Assembly: GCA_964035575.1 (NCBI GenBank)
Contig: OZ037903.1
Coordinates: 1,141,001 to 1,205,000 of the forward strand
From: Rhynchopus sp. YZ270_cl-10
Lineage: Eukaryota; Euglenozoa; Diplonemea; Diplonemida; Diplonemidae
Direction of reading: 5' to 3'
DNA: 64,000 nucleotides
Within the stretch, counting starts at the first letter, position 1, and every line of letters begins with the position of its first letter. A model generated the notes under the pieces. It did not search any database, was not told the DNA's origin, and saw nothing but the letters and a program-made list of their open reading frames with translations. The position numbers and the translations under genes were made by a program. Below are positions 28,001-38,336 of the stretch, one piece after another.

Positions 28001-30737
28001 GGCAACAACTGCTCCTGCCACGACAGCTCCAGCGACTGCCGCGCCGACAGCTCTACCAGCAGGGGCAACGTTGGCACCTGCAACCACAGCGCCCGACACG
28101 ACTGCCCCTGCGACTACAGCACCGGCAACAACTGCACCGGCTACTATTGCGCCTGACACCATAGCACCTGCGACAACTGCTCCAGCAACTGCCGCGCCAA
28201 CAGCTCTACCAGCAGGGGCAACTTTGGCACCTGCAACCACTGCACCTGCCACCACTGCCCCTGCAACCACCGCGCCGGCTACAACTTCCCCAGCCACCAC
28301 TGCACCCGCAACTTTGGCACCTGCCACTACAGCTCCAGCAACTGCTGCGCCAACAGCTCTACCAGCAGGGGCAACGTTGGCGCCTGACACCACTGCACCT
28401 GCTACAACTGCCCCAGCCACCACTGCTCCTGCCACGACAGCTCCAGCAACTGCCGCGCCGACAGCTCTCCCAGCAGGGGCAACTTTGGCACCTGACACCA
28501 CTGCACCTGCCACCACGGCACCTTCGACCACAGCACCGGCGACAACTGCCCCAGCCACGACCGCACCTGCAACTACAGCTCCAGCGACTGCCGCGCCAAC
28601 AGCTCTACCAGCTGGATCAACATTCGCACCTGCAACTGCTGCACCTGCAACGTCTGCACCTCTAACAGCCGCACCGGCTACGACTGCCCCTGCCACCACA
28701 GCACCTGCAACAACTGCACCGGCAACGACCGTACCAGTCACGACGGCTCCATTGACCACTGCGCCGGCTACGGCGGCACCTGCAACAACAGTACCGGTAA
28801 CGCCACCGACTCCACCAACTCCCGTGACACCACCAACCCCACCTACACCGGTGACACCGCCTACACCACCAACTCCTGTCACGCCACCAACCCCACCTAC
28901 ACCCGTAACACCTCCTACACCACCAACTCCCGTGACACCACCAACACCTCCGACACCTGTCACACCACCAACCCCACCTACACCGGTGACACCGCCAACA
29001 CCACCAACTCCTGTCACACCACCAACCCCACCTACACCCGTAACACCGCCTACACCACCAACTCCCGTAACACCGCCTACACCGCCGACACCACCTACAC
29101 CCGTGACACCACCAACCCCACCAACTCCTGTCACACCACCACGTAGGACACGCACCCCCAACCAGATCCCTGCCCCACTGCCGCCGTCACCACCACGACG
29201 CACCAACCCTCCCACCCCCTCGCCCCCTGGCACGCGACCCCCACAGCGCACGCCTACACCCAGGATGCCGACGTCACCACCACTGCCCACGGGACCACGC
29301 ACACCGACACGGACACCTGCTGGGTCACCACCACCCACACCTGGCAGGGGGAGGCCCTCTGTGCGCGACGGGCGCATCGTGCCACCGGGTTCTGTTGCGG
29401 AGCTGCCGTTTGACGGGTCGTTCAGGTCGCCTTCGGGAGGGACTCTGTGGCGGCAGGTGGAGGGCCCCGAGGCGGACACGGGGCGCACAGTACCAGGGTC
29501 GATCTTCACGACACCTGGACGCACTACGTTGGACGCAATGGCTGTGAAGATCAACCCCGACGGGAAGGGCTCGTCCAATGCAGTCTTCACCTCCGTCGTC
29601 GACAACGAGATCCGCTACCTGCGCGAGGCGCTGTCTGAGTTCAGCCCCACAGGCACATGGCCACTGGACTACTACAACAGAATGGAGTTCTTCATCTACG
29701 TCCCGCCCCTCGTTGGCGGCGGTGCACCCGATGGAGAGTACAACCTTGAAGTCTCCACCTTCTCACGCTCGCCAGACGCACTGCGTACGTCACCTACCTC
29801 CACCACGCCAACTGGGCCGTCGGGACAGTACTTCCACAACTACAAAATCCCGCACACTGGGGGCTACCACAAGGTTGTGTTGGACCTACACCCTGTGCAC
29901 CGTGCAGCAGACAACATCGACCGTGAACAGGCACTGCTGGACCAGACACACCTCTCTGGGGGCCAACAGTACAACTACTTTGACTCAATCACGAAGTTCT
30001 TTTTGAACCTGCGCAGTGGGGGCGATGCGACGCAGGTGGACAACCGTGAGTGGAAGGCAGAGGGGTTCCGCCTCTTCCGCGAGGAGTACCTCGAGAACGA
30101 TGCACAGGTGTACAGCATGAGCGGGAGCGCCATTGTGGGCACAGGCAGCAGCACCTCACAGCGCATCACCTTGGGGTGGTCACGCAACAAGAACGAGAAC
30201 AGCGTGCGCCACGAGGTGCGCATCTCTGGGCAGGACATCCATGCCAATGGCTGGGACTCCGCACTGCCGGTCACAGTTTCGACACCTCCGGGGAACCAGG
30301 GCGACAACGGGATGTTCATTGACCAAACCGCACTTCCACTTTCACTCCAAAGCCTTGAGACAGTCTGGGTGGCAGTGAAGCCAGAAGGGTCGGACACATT
30401 CAAGCAAATCGAGCTCCCCGTGCAGCGTGTCCCTGGCTACGTCTCGGGCGACTTCGACGATGACGACGGTACGGACTACCCATTCCGCCTTTCGATGTTC
30501 ATTGTCGGGATGGTGACCATCTGCATGCTAGCGATGTTTGCAGCGTGGTACGCTCTCAAGCACGTCCCGCAGAACGTCGCATACCTGGGTGCAGGGCGGA
30601 AGAAGGAGGAGGAGGAGGAGGAGGAGGAGAATGGCTCCGTGGGTGAGCCCAACTTCGACAGCCCGCCAGCATCGCCGTTCTCAGGGTCGGGGAGGACTCT
30701 GATTAACCCGGTGCCGGCCTCGAGCGGGTCGCTTTGA
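25032..30737 (+). CDS. CAP-domain surface mucin with giant TAPAT repeat stalk, type I membrane protein
   Basis: Single exon, 1,901 residues. The start at 25032 gives the signal peptide MMLRLGVLCAAVVAVGA. Residues 18-75 are Cys-rich. A CAP/SCP (PR-1-like) domain spans about 95-240, with HNEYRAQH, YPYGENIY, GHMTAVVWAGSTTFGCA and VLMCNYASAGNVGGQF. About 267-1255 is T/A/P repeats (TAPAT unit), and 1256-1373 is VTPPTPPTP repeats. About 1455-1800 is an unrecognised ectodomain, then a TM helix at about 1820-1843 and a cytosolic tail with a run of Glu. The stalk should be heavily O-glycosylated and hold the CAP domain far from the membrane. CAP proteins in protists are often secreted adhesion or host/prey-interaction factors; the role here is unknown. 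Open frames on the opposite strand are by-products of the stop-free repeat. Confidence 0.88.
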   Translation: MMLRLGVLCAAVVAVGAECGTPSSLSWCAKGRAECTDTKYGYPCFDWVKGGMHCSDALPDCSCVCGAAFYDGSAKTTDTGPCASNTDGSCVDDPTAAQIAKLLAVHNEYRAQHCSPPLTYDASIATTTKSSPGMIATCSSGTLTHNTDPAYPYGENIYTTKQSSLDTYNMDLSGGVYGWYCEEEGCYDYANPGFSSNTGHMTAVVWAGSTTFGCAVCRRTDGSFQQVVLMCNYASAGNVGGQFDANVADPATCDPTPVPPTPAPAAPTTDAPATTAPATTAPATTAPATTAPATSAPATTAPATTAPATTAPATTAPATTAPATTAPATTAPATTAPATTAPATTAPATTAPATTAPATTAPATTAPATTAPATTAPATTAPATTAPATTAPATTAPATTAPATTAPATTAPATTAPATTAPATTAPATTAPATTAPATTAPATTAPATTAPATTAPATTAPATTAPATTAPATTAPATTAPATTAPATTAPATTAPATTAPATTAPATTAPATTAPATTAPATTAPATTAPATTAPATTAPATTAPATTAPATTAPATTAPATTAPATTAPATTAPATTAPATTAPATTAPATTAPATTAPATTAPATTAPATTAPATTAPATTAPATTAPATTAPATTAPATTAPATTAPATTAPATTAPATTAPATTAPATTAPATTAPATTAPATTAPATTAPATTAPATTAPATSAPATTAPATTAPATTAPATAAPTALPVGATLAPATTAPATTAPATAAPATTAPATTAPATTAPVTTAPATTAPATTAPATTAPATTAPATTAPATTAPATTAPATTAPATSAPVTTAPATTAPATTAPATTAPDTTAPATAAPTALPVGATLAPATTAPATTAPATTAPATTAPATTAPATIAPATTAPATTAPATTVPATTAPATTAPATTAPATTAPATAAPTALPAGATLAPATTSPATTAPDTTAPATTAPATTSPATIAPATAAPATTAPATAAPATTAPATTAPATAAPTALPAGATLAPATTAPDTTAPATTAPATTAPATIAPDTIAPATTAPATAAPTALPAGATLAPATTAPATTAPATTAPATTSPATTAPATLAPATTAPATAAPTALPAGATLAPDTTAPATTAPATTAPATTAPATAAPTALPAGATLAPDTTAPATTAPSTTAPATTAPATTAPATTAPATAAPTALPAGSTFAPATAAPATSAPLTAAPATTAPATTAPATTAPATTVPVTTAPLTTAPATAAPATTVPVTPPTPPTPVTPPTPPTPVTPPTPPTPVTPPTPPTPVTPPTPPTPVTPPTPPTPVTPPTPPTPVTPPTPPTPVTPPTPPTPVTPPTPPTPVTPPTPPTPPTPVTPPTPPTPVTPPRRTRTPNQIPAPLPPSPPRRTNPPTPSPPGTRPPQRTPTPRMPTSPPLPTGPRTPTRTPAGSPPPTPGRGRPSVRDGRIVPPGSVAELPFDGSFRSPSGGTLWRQVEGPEADTGRTVPGSIFTTPGRTTLDAMAVKINPDGKGSSNAVFTSVVDNEIRYLREALSEFSPTGTWPLDYYNRMEFFIYVPPLVGGGAPDGEYNLEVSTFSRSPDALRTSPTSTTPTGPSGQYFHNYKIPHTGGYHKVVLDLHPVHRAADNIDREQALLDQTHLSGGQQYNYFDSITKFFLNLRSGGDATQVDNREWKAEGFRLFREEYLENDAQVYSMSGSAIVGTGSSTSQRITLGWSRNKNENSVRHEVRISGQDIHANGWDSALPVTVSTPPGNQGDNGMFIDQTALPLSLQSLETVWVAVKPEGSDTFKQIELPVQRVPGYVSGDFDDDDGTDYPFRLSMFIVGMVTICMLAMFAAWYALKHVPQNVAYLGAGRKKEEEEEEEENGSVGEPNFDSPPASPFSGSGRTLINPVPASSGSL
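25830..28800 (+). repeat. 15-bp coding minisatellite (TAPAT) with eight PTALPxGATLAP cassettes
   Basis: About 200 units of 15 bp. From about 25,900 to 27,120 the array is nearly uniform and organised in 60-bp higher-order blocks. From 27,120 on it is diverged and interrupted eight times by PTALP(V/A)GATLAP cassettes. The final cassette has drifted to PTALPAGSTFAP. Confidence 0.95.
28798..29150 (+). repeat. 27-bp coding minisatellite (VTPPTPPTP)
   Basis: About a dozen nine-residue units; one unit has an extra PPT. It follows directly on the TAPAT array inside the CAP mucin gene. Confidence 0.9.
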
Positions 30738-30962
30738 AATTTTTGGTCCATTTGATTTGTTTTGTGTTGCCTCTCCTTTTTTTGAGGTGACGTAAGGTTG
30801 AGGCATTTCTTTGAGCCAGGCCTCGCTAGCTTATGCAGCGTGGGAGAGCTGCCACATCCAGGCTCTTGGTTTTGTTTTTGTTTTCGATTAAGAAGCTAAT
30901 CAGACTAAGAAGCTACGGCTTAGGTTCATCTTACGTTTTTCTTCTTTAGATCCGGGTTTGCT

Positions 30963-31010
30963 GGTGGATACACTCCGTCTTTCGATTGAAAATAATATCT
31001 TAATCTCTTT
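30963..31010 (+). repeat. Dispersed repeat, copy 2 of 2 (GTGGATA...TCTTTCGATTG)
   Basis: Matches 6580-6628 with few differences. A modular repeat (type B) begins directly afterwards at about 31020. Confidence 0.6.
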
Positions 31011-31690
31011 AGATTGTGTGTGCACAATAGGCATATTCATCTGACAACGGTTCCTCTTTAACTCCCATCCCCCTCAACAGATTCTTTCCGGATCATATGC
31101 TCAATTCAATTTCAATTCCATTCAAAAAAAGAAAAAAATGCCCGTAGTATATCCCCTACTTCCCCCCTTACAACTTAAACACGAACAAACACCCCATGTC
31201 CCTTACAACGTTTTTACTAGTTTTTCAATTGTATTTTGTATCTTTTCTTTTATGTTATTCATTGAATTGTATGTTATACCCTTTTTTTTTTGGTATGTTT
31301 GTATTTTGTTGTTTACATTTTTTTAGTAGTGTTACTGTGTAACATTTTTTTGTTGTTTTTTTTGTTGTTGTTTTTACCCAATGCGTGTGCTCATATTAAG
31401 TTTTGTTGTTGATGTTTTCTCTATTTTTTTGTTTGTTTTTTTTATTTGCAAAAATTTTGAAATGTAAAAGCTTACTTACTACCTATTCCATGCACACCAT
31501 TGGGGGTGGTCATTTTTCGATGACTAACCTCGTTGTGTATTTCGTATTCTAGTGGAAAAAAAATAAGGACAAAGGGGAAAATCTAGGGAAGAAGCTTTCG
31601 TGAATATCTGTCAGAAATTTTCCAAATGTGGAAAACTTGGTGATAGTTTTGACAAAAGCAATGTGTGTATAATTGATGGGGTGTTTTTTT

Positions 31691-31779
31691 TGGTGTGATT
31701 CAGGGGGTACGGAGAACCACGGACAACCCACGGGAGAACCACGGGGGAACCACGGAGAATCCGTTTGGTGATCACACCA
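31691..31779. mobile_element. 89-bp MITE, TGGTGTGATTCAG family
   Basis: Ends TGGTGTGATTCAG and GATCACACCA. The interior has tandem AACCACGG units. A second copy, 80 bp, is at 36100-36179 and matches through most of its length. Confidence 0.75.
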
Positions 31780-32575
31780 TTTTTGTGTTTTTTTTTTGTG
31801 TTCCGCAACTGTAAGCGATTCAAACGGATTGTATTTTTAGATCCTCTCTTTAGGTGGTCGAAGCACGTTTGAAGCAGAGGATCATCCATTCGTTCTCATT
31901 TTTTCATATTTTTTAGAACGGGAAAAGAAAAGAAAATAATTATCAGTCCTATTCGTGGTCATTTACCCCCCCCCCCCTTTGGGTCGGTGAACCGGAAATT
32001 TTGGAAATAAGGGGGTAAAATAAGGGGGGGGGGTAAATGAGGGGGTAAGGGGGGGGGGTAAATTACCATGTTATGGGTTAGGTCATGTTTTTGGGTGGGA
32101 AGGGGGGACTTTTTTCATACACGGTGGGGTAAAATTTTGCACAACACAGTGTGACGACACATGCTCTCATGACAAATGTGTCATCTGAAAAAAATTCCTC
32201 ACTTCCTTGCGACATCGCAAGCAGTCATGCATCATGGATCCACATCATCCACATCATCTTTCTGCCCGTGCCTGAACCATGACTGGTCAGGGATCACGGT
32301 GTTGCCTCAGATTCCGTGAGGTGTCCCAAACGTATCGCCCACGCAGCACAAACGTACCCACCTGCACCCATCTACCTGCACACGTGATGTAAAACAGGGT
32401 GAAAGATTATTTGCACTTTACCCCTTTCCTCATTTCGAGCTTGTCTCCAGCTTCAAATCAGACGAGTCCTACAGTCTCCGGATGTACGACCCGCTGAACA
32501 CATCAGCCCCTCCCAGCAAACCATAAAACAAAACAGGTATGCGCTGCACTAAGTGAAACTATTACCCCATAATTA

Positions 32576-32666
32576 CACGCCAGGTGGTGTTTTGCCACTC
32601 GTTCCCTGAACCCCCTCGCTTCGCTCGTGGGTTTAGGTCACTCGTGACAAAACACCACCTGGCGTG
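32576..32666. repeat. Hairpin with CTCGCTTCGCTCG loop
   Basis: Arms CACGCCAGGTGGTGTTTTG and complement (22 of 23 bp paired) enclose an inner stem GAACCC/GGGTTT around CTCGCTTCGCTCG (32615-32627). The loop is the complement of the loops in the hairpin cluster at 58303-58385. Confidence 0.75.
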
Positions 32667-32696
32667 TTGCGGCGATAATTACCCAAAAATTACCTG

Positions 32697-32741
32697 GTGG
32701 CTGGTACTTTACCCCCCCAGGGGGGTAAAGTACCAGCCACA
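32697..32741. repeat. Perfect hairpin, arms of about 20 bp
   Basis: GTGGCTGGTACTTTACCCCC faces its exact complement with almost no loop, inside the 919-bp element. Confidence 0.8.
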
Positions 32742-33795
32742 ACAGGGTATTATAAGGGGGGGTAAATTACCATGTTATTTTGGCCTGAACCGTTTTTTTC
32801 TGAAAAAGGGGGTAAAATAAGGGGGGGGGGGGGGGGTAAATGACCACGAATAGGACTGATCAAAAAAACCGAAAGAAAATTAGCCCAATATACACAACAA
32901 AGCGTAGTCGTAGGAAAAACTAAAAAAAAATTGCCTTCGGGCGACTTTTTCGTACAAATCCCGTCCTCGGACAGGGTTACTGCAAAAAGTAAATTTGATA
33001 AAAGTCTACAGAAAAAAAAAAGGAAAGTGGAGATTGCACAACACTTTATCATAATATTCCAGGTGTTTGTATGAGGCACATTTTCAAGTTTTCTATTTGT
33101 TGGTTAAAAAAAAGTGGAGTCGCTATTCTGACGCACTAGAATATACGTTGCTTTCAGTATTTCCTTCACCTTTTTTTTCCCCTTTCATCAGTCTTTTTTC
33201 TTGTGCCCAATTCTTACTCTTTCAATGTCAGAAAATTTCTTTCTCTTTGCGAGTTAATTTTAAAAAAAGCGCGCACGTGGCGACCACGTCCCTTGTGGTC
33301 AATACACACACGTTGTCAACTTTTTCTAAAACAAGCTGACATACCTTTATATTAATTCAAAAGTTATTGTTTTAGAATCCCTTTTATTTTTGAAAGATGC
33401 GAGCGGGGAGTAAAACTAGGTTGCTAACTATATGGGAGTTTACCCAGCACTCTTCAATTACGGCAGTGCTCTTTTCCTCCTCCCCATCTCACGTTTTTAG
33501 CCCCTTTTTTTTCACACGCTTTCGCTTCCTTTCAAAAAATTTTCTGCTTTATATGTGTTGTACGTGCTCAATATGAGCACACACAATCCCCCCTTTTTTT
33601 CTCTCACAATTTCTCTTTCTTGTTTGTCTGTGCACGAGAGGCATATTCATTCAAATATTCTTTTTTCTTTCAGTACAGTGCACCCTATTATACCTTCTAT
33701 TCAGTAGAATAGAGGGCGAAATAGCTTTCAGTGCGTCCGCCGATGAACGAGGCGGTTTTTTTTTTTTTTTTTTTGCACCTTCAACTTTTCTTTCT

Positions 33796-33905
33796 TTGTG
33801 AACCCGTCTCCGTTCTCTTACGGGGTACGGAACACCCATCCTTCCCCCACCCCTTTGCATGAGCTTGACTGAGATGCGTTTTAGCACGTTTCAACTGCCT
33901 CTTTC
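33796..33905 (+). repeat. Modular dispersed repeat, type D
   Basis: GTGAACCCGTCTCCGTTCTC, a TACGG hairpin, then CCACCCCTTTGCATGAGCTT, GACTGAGATGCGTTTTAGCA and GTTTCAACTGCCTCTTTC. The same repeat is at 19050-19150 and a shorter one at 1488-1545. Confidence 0.7.
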
Positions 33906-35208
33906 TTTCATTATCCCCCCCCCAACCCCTAACAGAATCAAACCTCCTGCGAAAGTATTTCACATTGGAGGGGATACGCCCCGAACCCTGCATGAAAACA
34001 TACAATAGTTTTGTTTAGGTGTACTCAGCTGAGGTTCATCTTACCGACTTTTTGTTTTGTTTTGGTTTTTTTTTCTTCTTGCTCCAACAGAGCAACAAAA
34101 GGGTGAACGGCAAGTCCTCTTATTTATTTGAGAAGATTCCTTGATTTTGCCTTTATTATTTTCCCCTATATTTCCTCCCCCCTCCCATTGACATGCCCGA
34201 GAAAGGAACTAAAAATACCCCCTCTTTTTTGGTGGCTATTCTCATATGGCGTGTTCCACACAAAAAGGCTTCTTCTTTTTGTTGTTGTTGGTTTCTCTGA
34301 TGCCAAAAAAAATTGTGCGTCAGGGTATCGACCCTTTTTTTATAATTTTTTTTTTTCAAAAGATAATAATTTCTTTGTTTCCTTTTCAAGATTTGTTCTC
34401 TCGGAGAGGTCATTCATACCTCACACTCCACTTCCTTGGGACGATGTTCGATTTTCTCCTTTTTTTTCTTTTCTTTTCTTTTTTGTCACAACCTCCCTCG
34501 TGGTATTCAGTGCTCTCTTGGGTTCGATAACCCCACATCCGATGAACGGTGAGGCGTTTGCACTTTCAACTCCTCTTTGTTTTGTAGATGTGTATGCACG
34601 GTGAGACATATCTTTCAGCTGTTCTTTTCTTTCTTTTTTGGGAACGAAGGTAACTGGAACTATTTTTTTATTTTTTTTTTTTGGGTTTTTCACAGCTTTC
34701 GACTTTTGTCATTCACGTTTTTGTCTTTCGCATTTTTTGTTTTATGTGCTCTGTTTGCCTGGTTGTCTCGGTGATGCGTTTTGCACTTCTTCTTCTTCTT
34801 CTTCTCTTTATAGCTAGCTTATACCATCAGATGCTTACGCATTTCCTAGCTTTTCTTTACTAAAAAATAATCAAAGAAAAAAAAAGTACCCCCGTCTATC
34901 CTGTTGGAAAAGAACCCACAAGATAGGTAGCGATCGTGTGTTATGTGTTTTTTTTTTAAACTCCTCTTGCGGGGGTTGTTCGAAAAACAACGAATGTGCG
35001 TTGTGTGAGAGGAGGGGGAGGGGGGGGAAATGAGGGCAAAGTCGCACAAAAAAAAAAGACACAGCTCATTTTTTTTCTTCGACGATACCCTCCCTGCTGT
35101 ACCTTCAATAGAGGTTTCACTTTTTGGTTATGTTTGACTAACGACTGCAACACTTCTTGACTAGGGAACAGCTTTAGCGTCTCTCTCTCCCTTTCTTTGT
35201 TTTTTTTT

Positions 35209-35312
35209 GGGTCCTGGGCTGGACCTTAAATTGCATCCGGGGGTCCGTTCCTCCAGAAACTCTATGAAGGTGTTGACCGCTCGAACCGATGTCTATTAAT
35301 AACTTCACTTTT
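35209..35312 (+). repeat. Modular dispersed repeat, type H
   Basis: GGTCCTGGGCTGGACC hairpin, then TTAAATTG, CTCCAGAAACTCTATGAAGG and TGTTGACCGCTCGAA. The second copy is at 63001-63085, with a 19-bp difference after TTAAATTG. Confidence 0.75.
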
Positions 35313-36051
35313 TTTCTCAAGTCAGTGTATGCCTCACCCCTCCTGTGAAATGTTCAGGTCCTCCTGTGGTTGTGGGAAACCTAGATGGTTTTCACGTCCC
35401 GCACCCATCATACCAATTTTAGCTATCCTTTTCAAATGTGTGCACGAGATCAATCTTGCAAAGTTTTATCTTCAAATTCGTTCCCAAACCTTTCCTTCTT
35501 TTTCCCCTCTTTTTGTGTATCTTGCCAAAGGGGGGGTGCAACGAGGTTGCTAATTTACCTTTTGATCCTTTTAAACGGTGAATGTGAGCAACAGTGGAGG
35601 CTGAGTCTCTTATCTTGGTTGCATTAGTGAGTAGGCGACTCGAATTCCAGTCGGTTTCTCCAACCAGAACTGAGTACCTAGCAAAAGGTGACTAAAGCAC
35701 CGCGAGGCTTAGGCGCTCATTTTCCAAGGAGGAAGAAAAAAATTGCGGGTACACAGTTGCGTCCGCAGAACATGCTTGTACTTTTTCAACGTAATTTTGT
35801 TTTGAAAGAAAAAAAATATAAAAACAAAATCACTCCACAAAGAGGTCCAGAGGTTCTCTTTTTGTGTCCCAATCTCTTCTTATTTTTTTTGTTTCTTTTT
35901 TTATACGATGTGTGTGTGTGTGTGTGCACGAGGCACATTCAAAGTTTTATTTTTATTTTTTTTTAGTCACACTCCCGGCAGGTGTGCCCTGCACACCTTC
36001 TTCCGGTTGCTGTGCACAGTGTTGTTGTGCATAATAGCTTTGTCTCGAATA

Positions 36052-36265
36052 CAGTAAGACAACAAACACTGGTGGGGGTAAAAACACCGGTGGATTTTAT
36101 GGTGTGATTCAGGGGGTACGGATAACCCACGGAAGAACCACGGGGGAACCACGGAGAATCCGTTTGGCTGATCACACCATTTTAGAATTTTATTTTGAAT
36201 CTAAGAATTTTAAAGCTCTAAGGAGAAGGAGGGTTTTTACCCCACCGATGTTTGTTGTCTTACTG
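36052..36265. mobile_element. 214-bp TIR element carrying a nested MITE
   Basis: Ends CAGTAAGACAACAAACA and its complement continue as GGTGGGGTAAAAAC with small differences. The 80-bp TGGTGTGATTCAG element (36100-36179) sits inside, just after the left TIR, and a different repeat-free AT-rich segment follows. Confidence 0.75.
36100..36179. mobile_element. 80-bp MITE nested in the 36052 element, TGGTGTGATTCAG family
   Basis: Same ends and AACCACGG interior as 31691-31779. Its presence between intact TIRs of another family dates it as the younger insertion. Confidence 0.75.
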
Positions 36266-36621
36266 TTTACTTTTGCTCACCTGAGCAATACAAGGGCTCC
36301 GGTCATCTTTCGATTTTATTGCAAAGGTTGACTGAGCAGCGTGAGTCTTGGGGGTTTTCATCAAATAAAAAGAGTTTCCCTTTTGGAGACAACAGAGATT
36401 TGAATACGCACAATCACAACAAAAAAGGCCTATCTATCCTCTCGTTCATTTGTTTGCATGAGATTAACCACCTGCAGACGGTTGCAAAGAGAAAATGTGT
36501 GTATTTCCACATTTTTTTTAAAAGTAGTTCGTCTGGGGGGGAAAGTGGCCGAACGTATTATTCCCCCTTTTATTTCATCATCTCTCTTGAAGATTGTTTG
36601 TGTTGTTCACGACACATTCAG

Positions 36622-36730
36622 TACCATAAAAGTAAATATGTTGGACCGTAATAATATTGGAACAAACAAGCGTTTTTTATTTTGGGCAGTTCCAACATTA
36701 TTACGTTCCAACATATTTCCATTTACGGTA
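36622..36730. mobile_element. 109-bp MITE, TACCGTA family
   Basis: TACCATAAAAGTAAATATGT at the left faces a near-complement ending TTTACGGTA. Inner repeats TTGGACCGTAATAATATTGG match the subterminal repeats of 22557-22896. Confidence 0.7.
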
Positions 36731-37202
36731 TTCAAAAGGCTTTCAAAAGGTGGCTAGGCACGAGGCTTAGGACCATCTGTCGCCAACTTTTTTCTTTTTT
36801 CTTTTTTGCCACAAAAAAACTGTTCTCTTTTTTTTATTCGCTCTTTTATTTTCTTGTAGTCCCCGTTTCGAATTATTAGTTTTTTTTTTTTTTGTGTTGC
36901 ACGTCAAAAAACCCGGATGTATTACTGTTCTTCCCCTTTTTTCGCAAAAAGAAAAAAAGCGAACCTTTTTGTAAAGGTCGCTTTTTTAGGTGACCCAACC
37001 CCTGCATCAAACAATTTTTTTGTTTTTTGCTTTTTCGTTGAAGAAGGGATCTGAAGTCTGAAATACAATAAATCCGTTTCGAGAAGACAATGTCTTTTTT
37101 TTGCTATTGTCCCTCGACATTTACAACCAAAAAGGAAAAAAAAATGCAAAAAAAAGCCATGAAAGAAACGGGGTGAACTTATTATGCTTCCTGGTAAGCA
37201 AA

Positions 37203-37313
37203 TACCGTATTCGTACAAAAATTATCGACCGTAATAATGTTCGACCTTTTCCGGGATTTTTCTTGGAAGTTCGACCTTTTTTACGGTCGATAATTTTTTG
37301 TACGAATACGGTA
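37203..37313. mobile_element. 111-bp MITE, TACCGTA family
   Basis: TACCGTATTCGTACAAAAAT and its complement, with ATCGACCGTAATAATGTTCG inside. A related, more damaged copy lacks the left TA at 48987-49093. Confidence 0.8.
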
Positions 37314-38336
37314 TTTTGGGGCGTTTGTCGTTTCTCTGCGATCGATAAGTCTGCTTCATCTTCTTTGCCACCTTTTTAAACTGTACTTTTTCTTTCTTTG
37401 ATTGGAAAGTATCGAAAAAGGAAAACTAAAAAATTTGTCAGGTGTCTGTACATAAGACTCATTCATCTGTCAAGTTCGTCTTTTTGTTCTCTAGCTTTCC
37501 CCTCCCAGAGAATCCCCTTTTCTAGGATCAGAATGGCGGTGCACAAAGTACGCAAGAAGTGCGAATCACCCCTTTCAGCCACACCAAAGAACGTGCGAAA
37601 TCTTAAAACTTCAGCCACACCATAAAAAGGTAACTGGTTTAATTCCACAACGCAAGTCAAAGGGCAGATCTGATGCTGCCCTCTGCTTTTGTCACCGTTT
37701 TTTTCTTCTTTCAGATTGTTCAAAGAGGAAAAAAAAGAGCTTTTGGTACAAAATAGTGTTATGTAGGCAGACTGCGCTATTCCCATTATTTTAGTTTTAT
37801 AGCAAAACAACCCAAAATGAAAATGTGTTGCCCGTAAAAGGAACCCTTCCACCAACCCCCTTCTATTCCCCTCATATTCTCTTGAGCGCCGGTACTATCT
37901 GATACAGATAGTATTTCGCTAATCTATTTTTTGAGCAGGGCGCAAACCCCTCCCGCTCGCTGTACACGCAAACCCACTCCCAACCACCCACACCCGCATC
38001 GTCTCTTCCCTCTTTCTTTTTTTTTTGGGATAGTTACTTTCCCTTTTAGTTTTTTTCACTTTTTTTTTTGCAACCCTCCAAACATACAATTCCTCTGTTT
38101 GGAAATCTCCCCTTCCCCCTCCCCCCTTTCCCCCCCTCCAAAATTGCATATTTTCCACAAAAAAACGAACAAAACCCCCTTTTACTCACCCTTCAGACCC
38201 CTCAAAACCCTTATTTGAACCCCCACACACACAGCCGAGGGAAACCTCTCTCCCCCCCCACACACACACTTTCCGCACTCTTTTCCTCACAACACATCCA
38301 CACACACCCCACCCCCCTCCTCACCTCTTCCCTCCC

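Larger units (their letters stand above)
31942..32860. mobile_element. 919-bp TIR element with G-tract repeats and hairpins
   Basis: The TIRs are ATCAGTCCTATTCGTGGTC followed by ATTTAC and a C-run at the left, and the exact complement at the right (36 bp matched). Inside are repeated GGGGGTAAAATAAGGGG tracts on both sides and the direct repeat GTAAATTACCATGTTAT (about 32059 and 32763). Two strong hairpins lie at 32576-32666 and 32697-32741. No ORF is seen. CAGTCC/GGACTG ends could suggest a DNA transposon, but the family is not recognised and no clear target duplication longer than AT is seen. Confidence 0.75.
30738..38336. other. 7.6-kb spacer with no supported gene
   Basis: All open frames are homopolymer-driven. 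It contains TIR elements at 31691-31779, 31942-32860, 36052-36265 (with 36100-36179 nested), 36622-36730 and 37203-37313. Modular repeats lie at about 31020-31050, 33630-33660, 33796-33905, 34505-34580, 35209-35312 and 35687-35960. The last 240 bp is C/T-rich leader sequence. Confidence 0.6.

Noticed and set aside
25727-29605. 1,292-codon open frame on the minus strand
   Set aside because: It is the antisense of the TAPAT and VTPPTPPTP repeats, which have no stop codons in that phase; there is no start context or domain.
34128-34604. 158-codon ORF
   Set aside because: Runs of Phe and Ser from T/C-rich DNA and a modular repeat at its end; no gene-like GC content.
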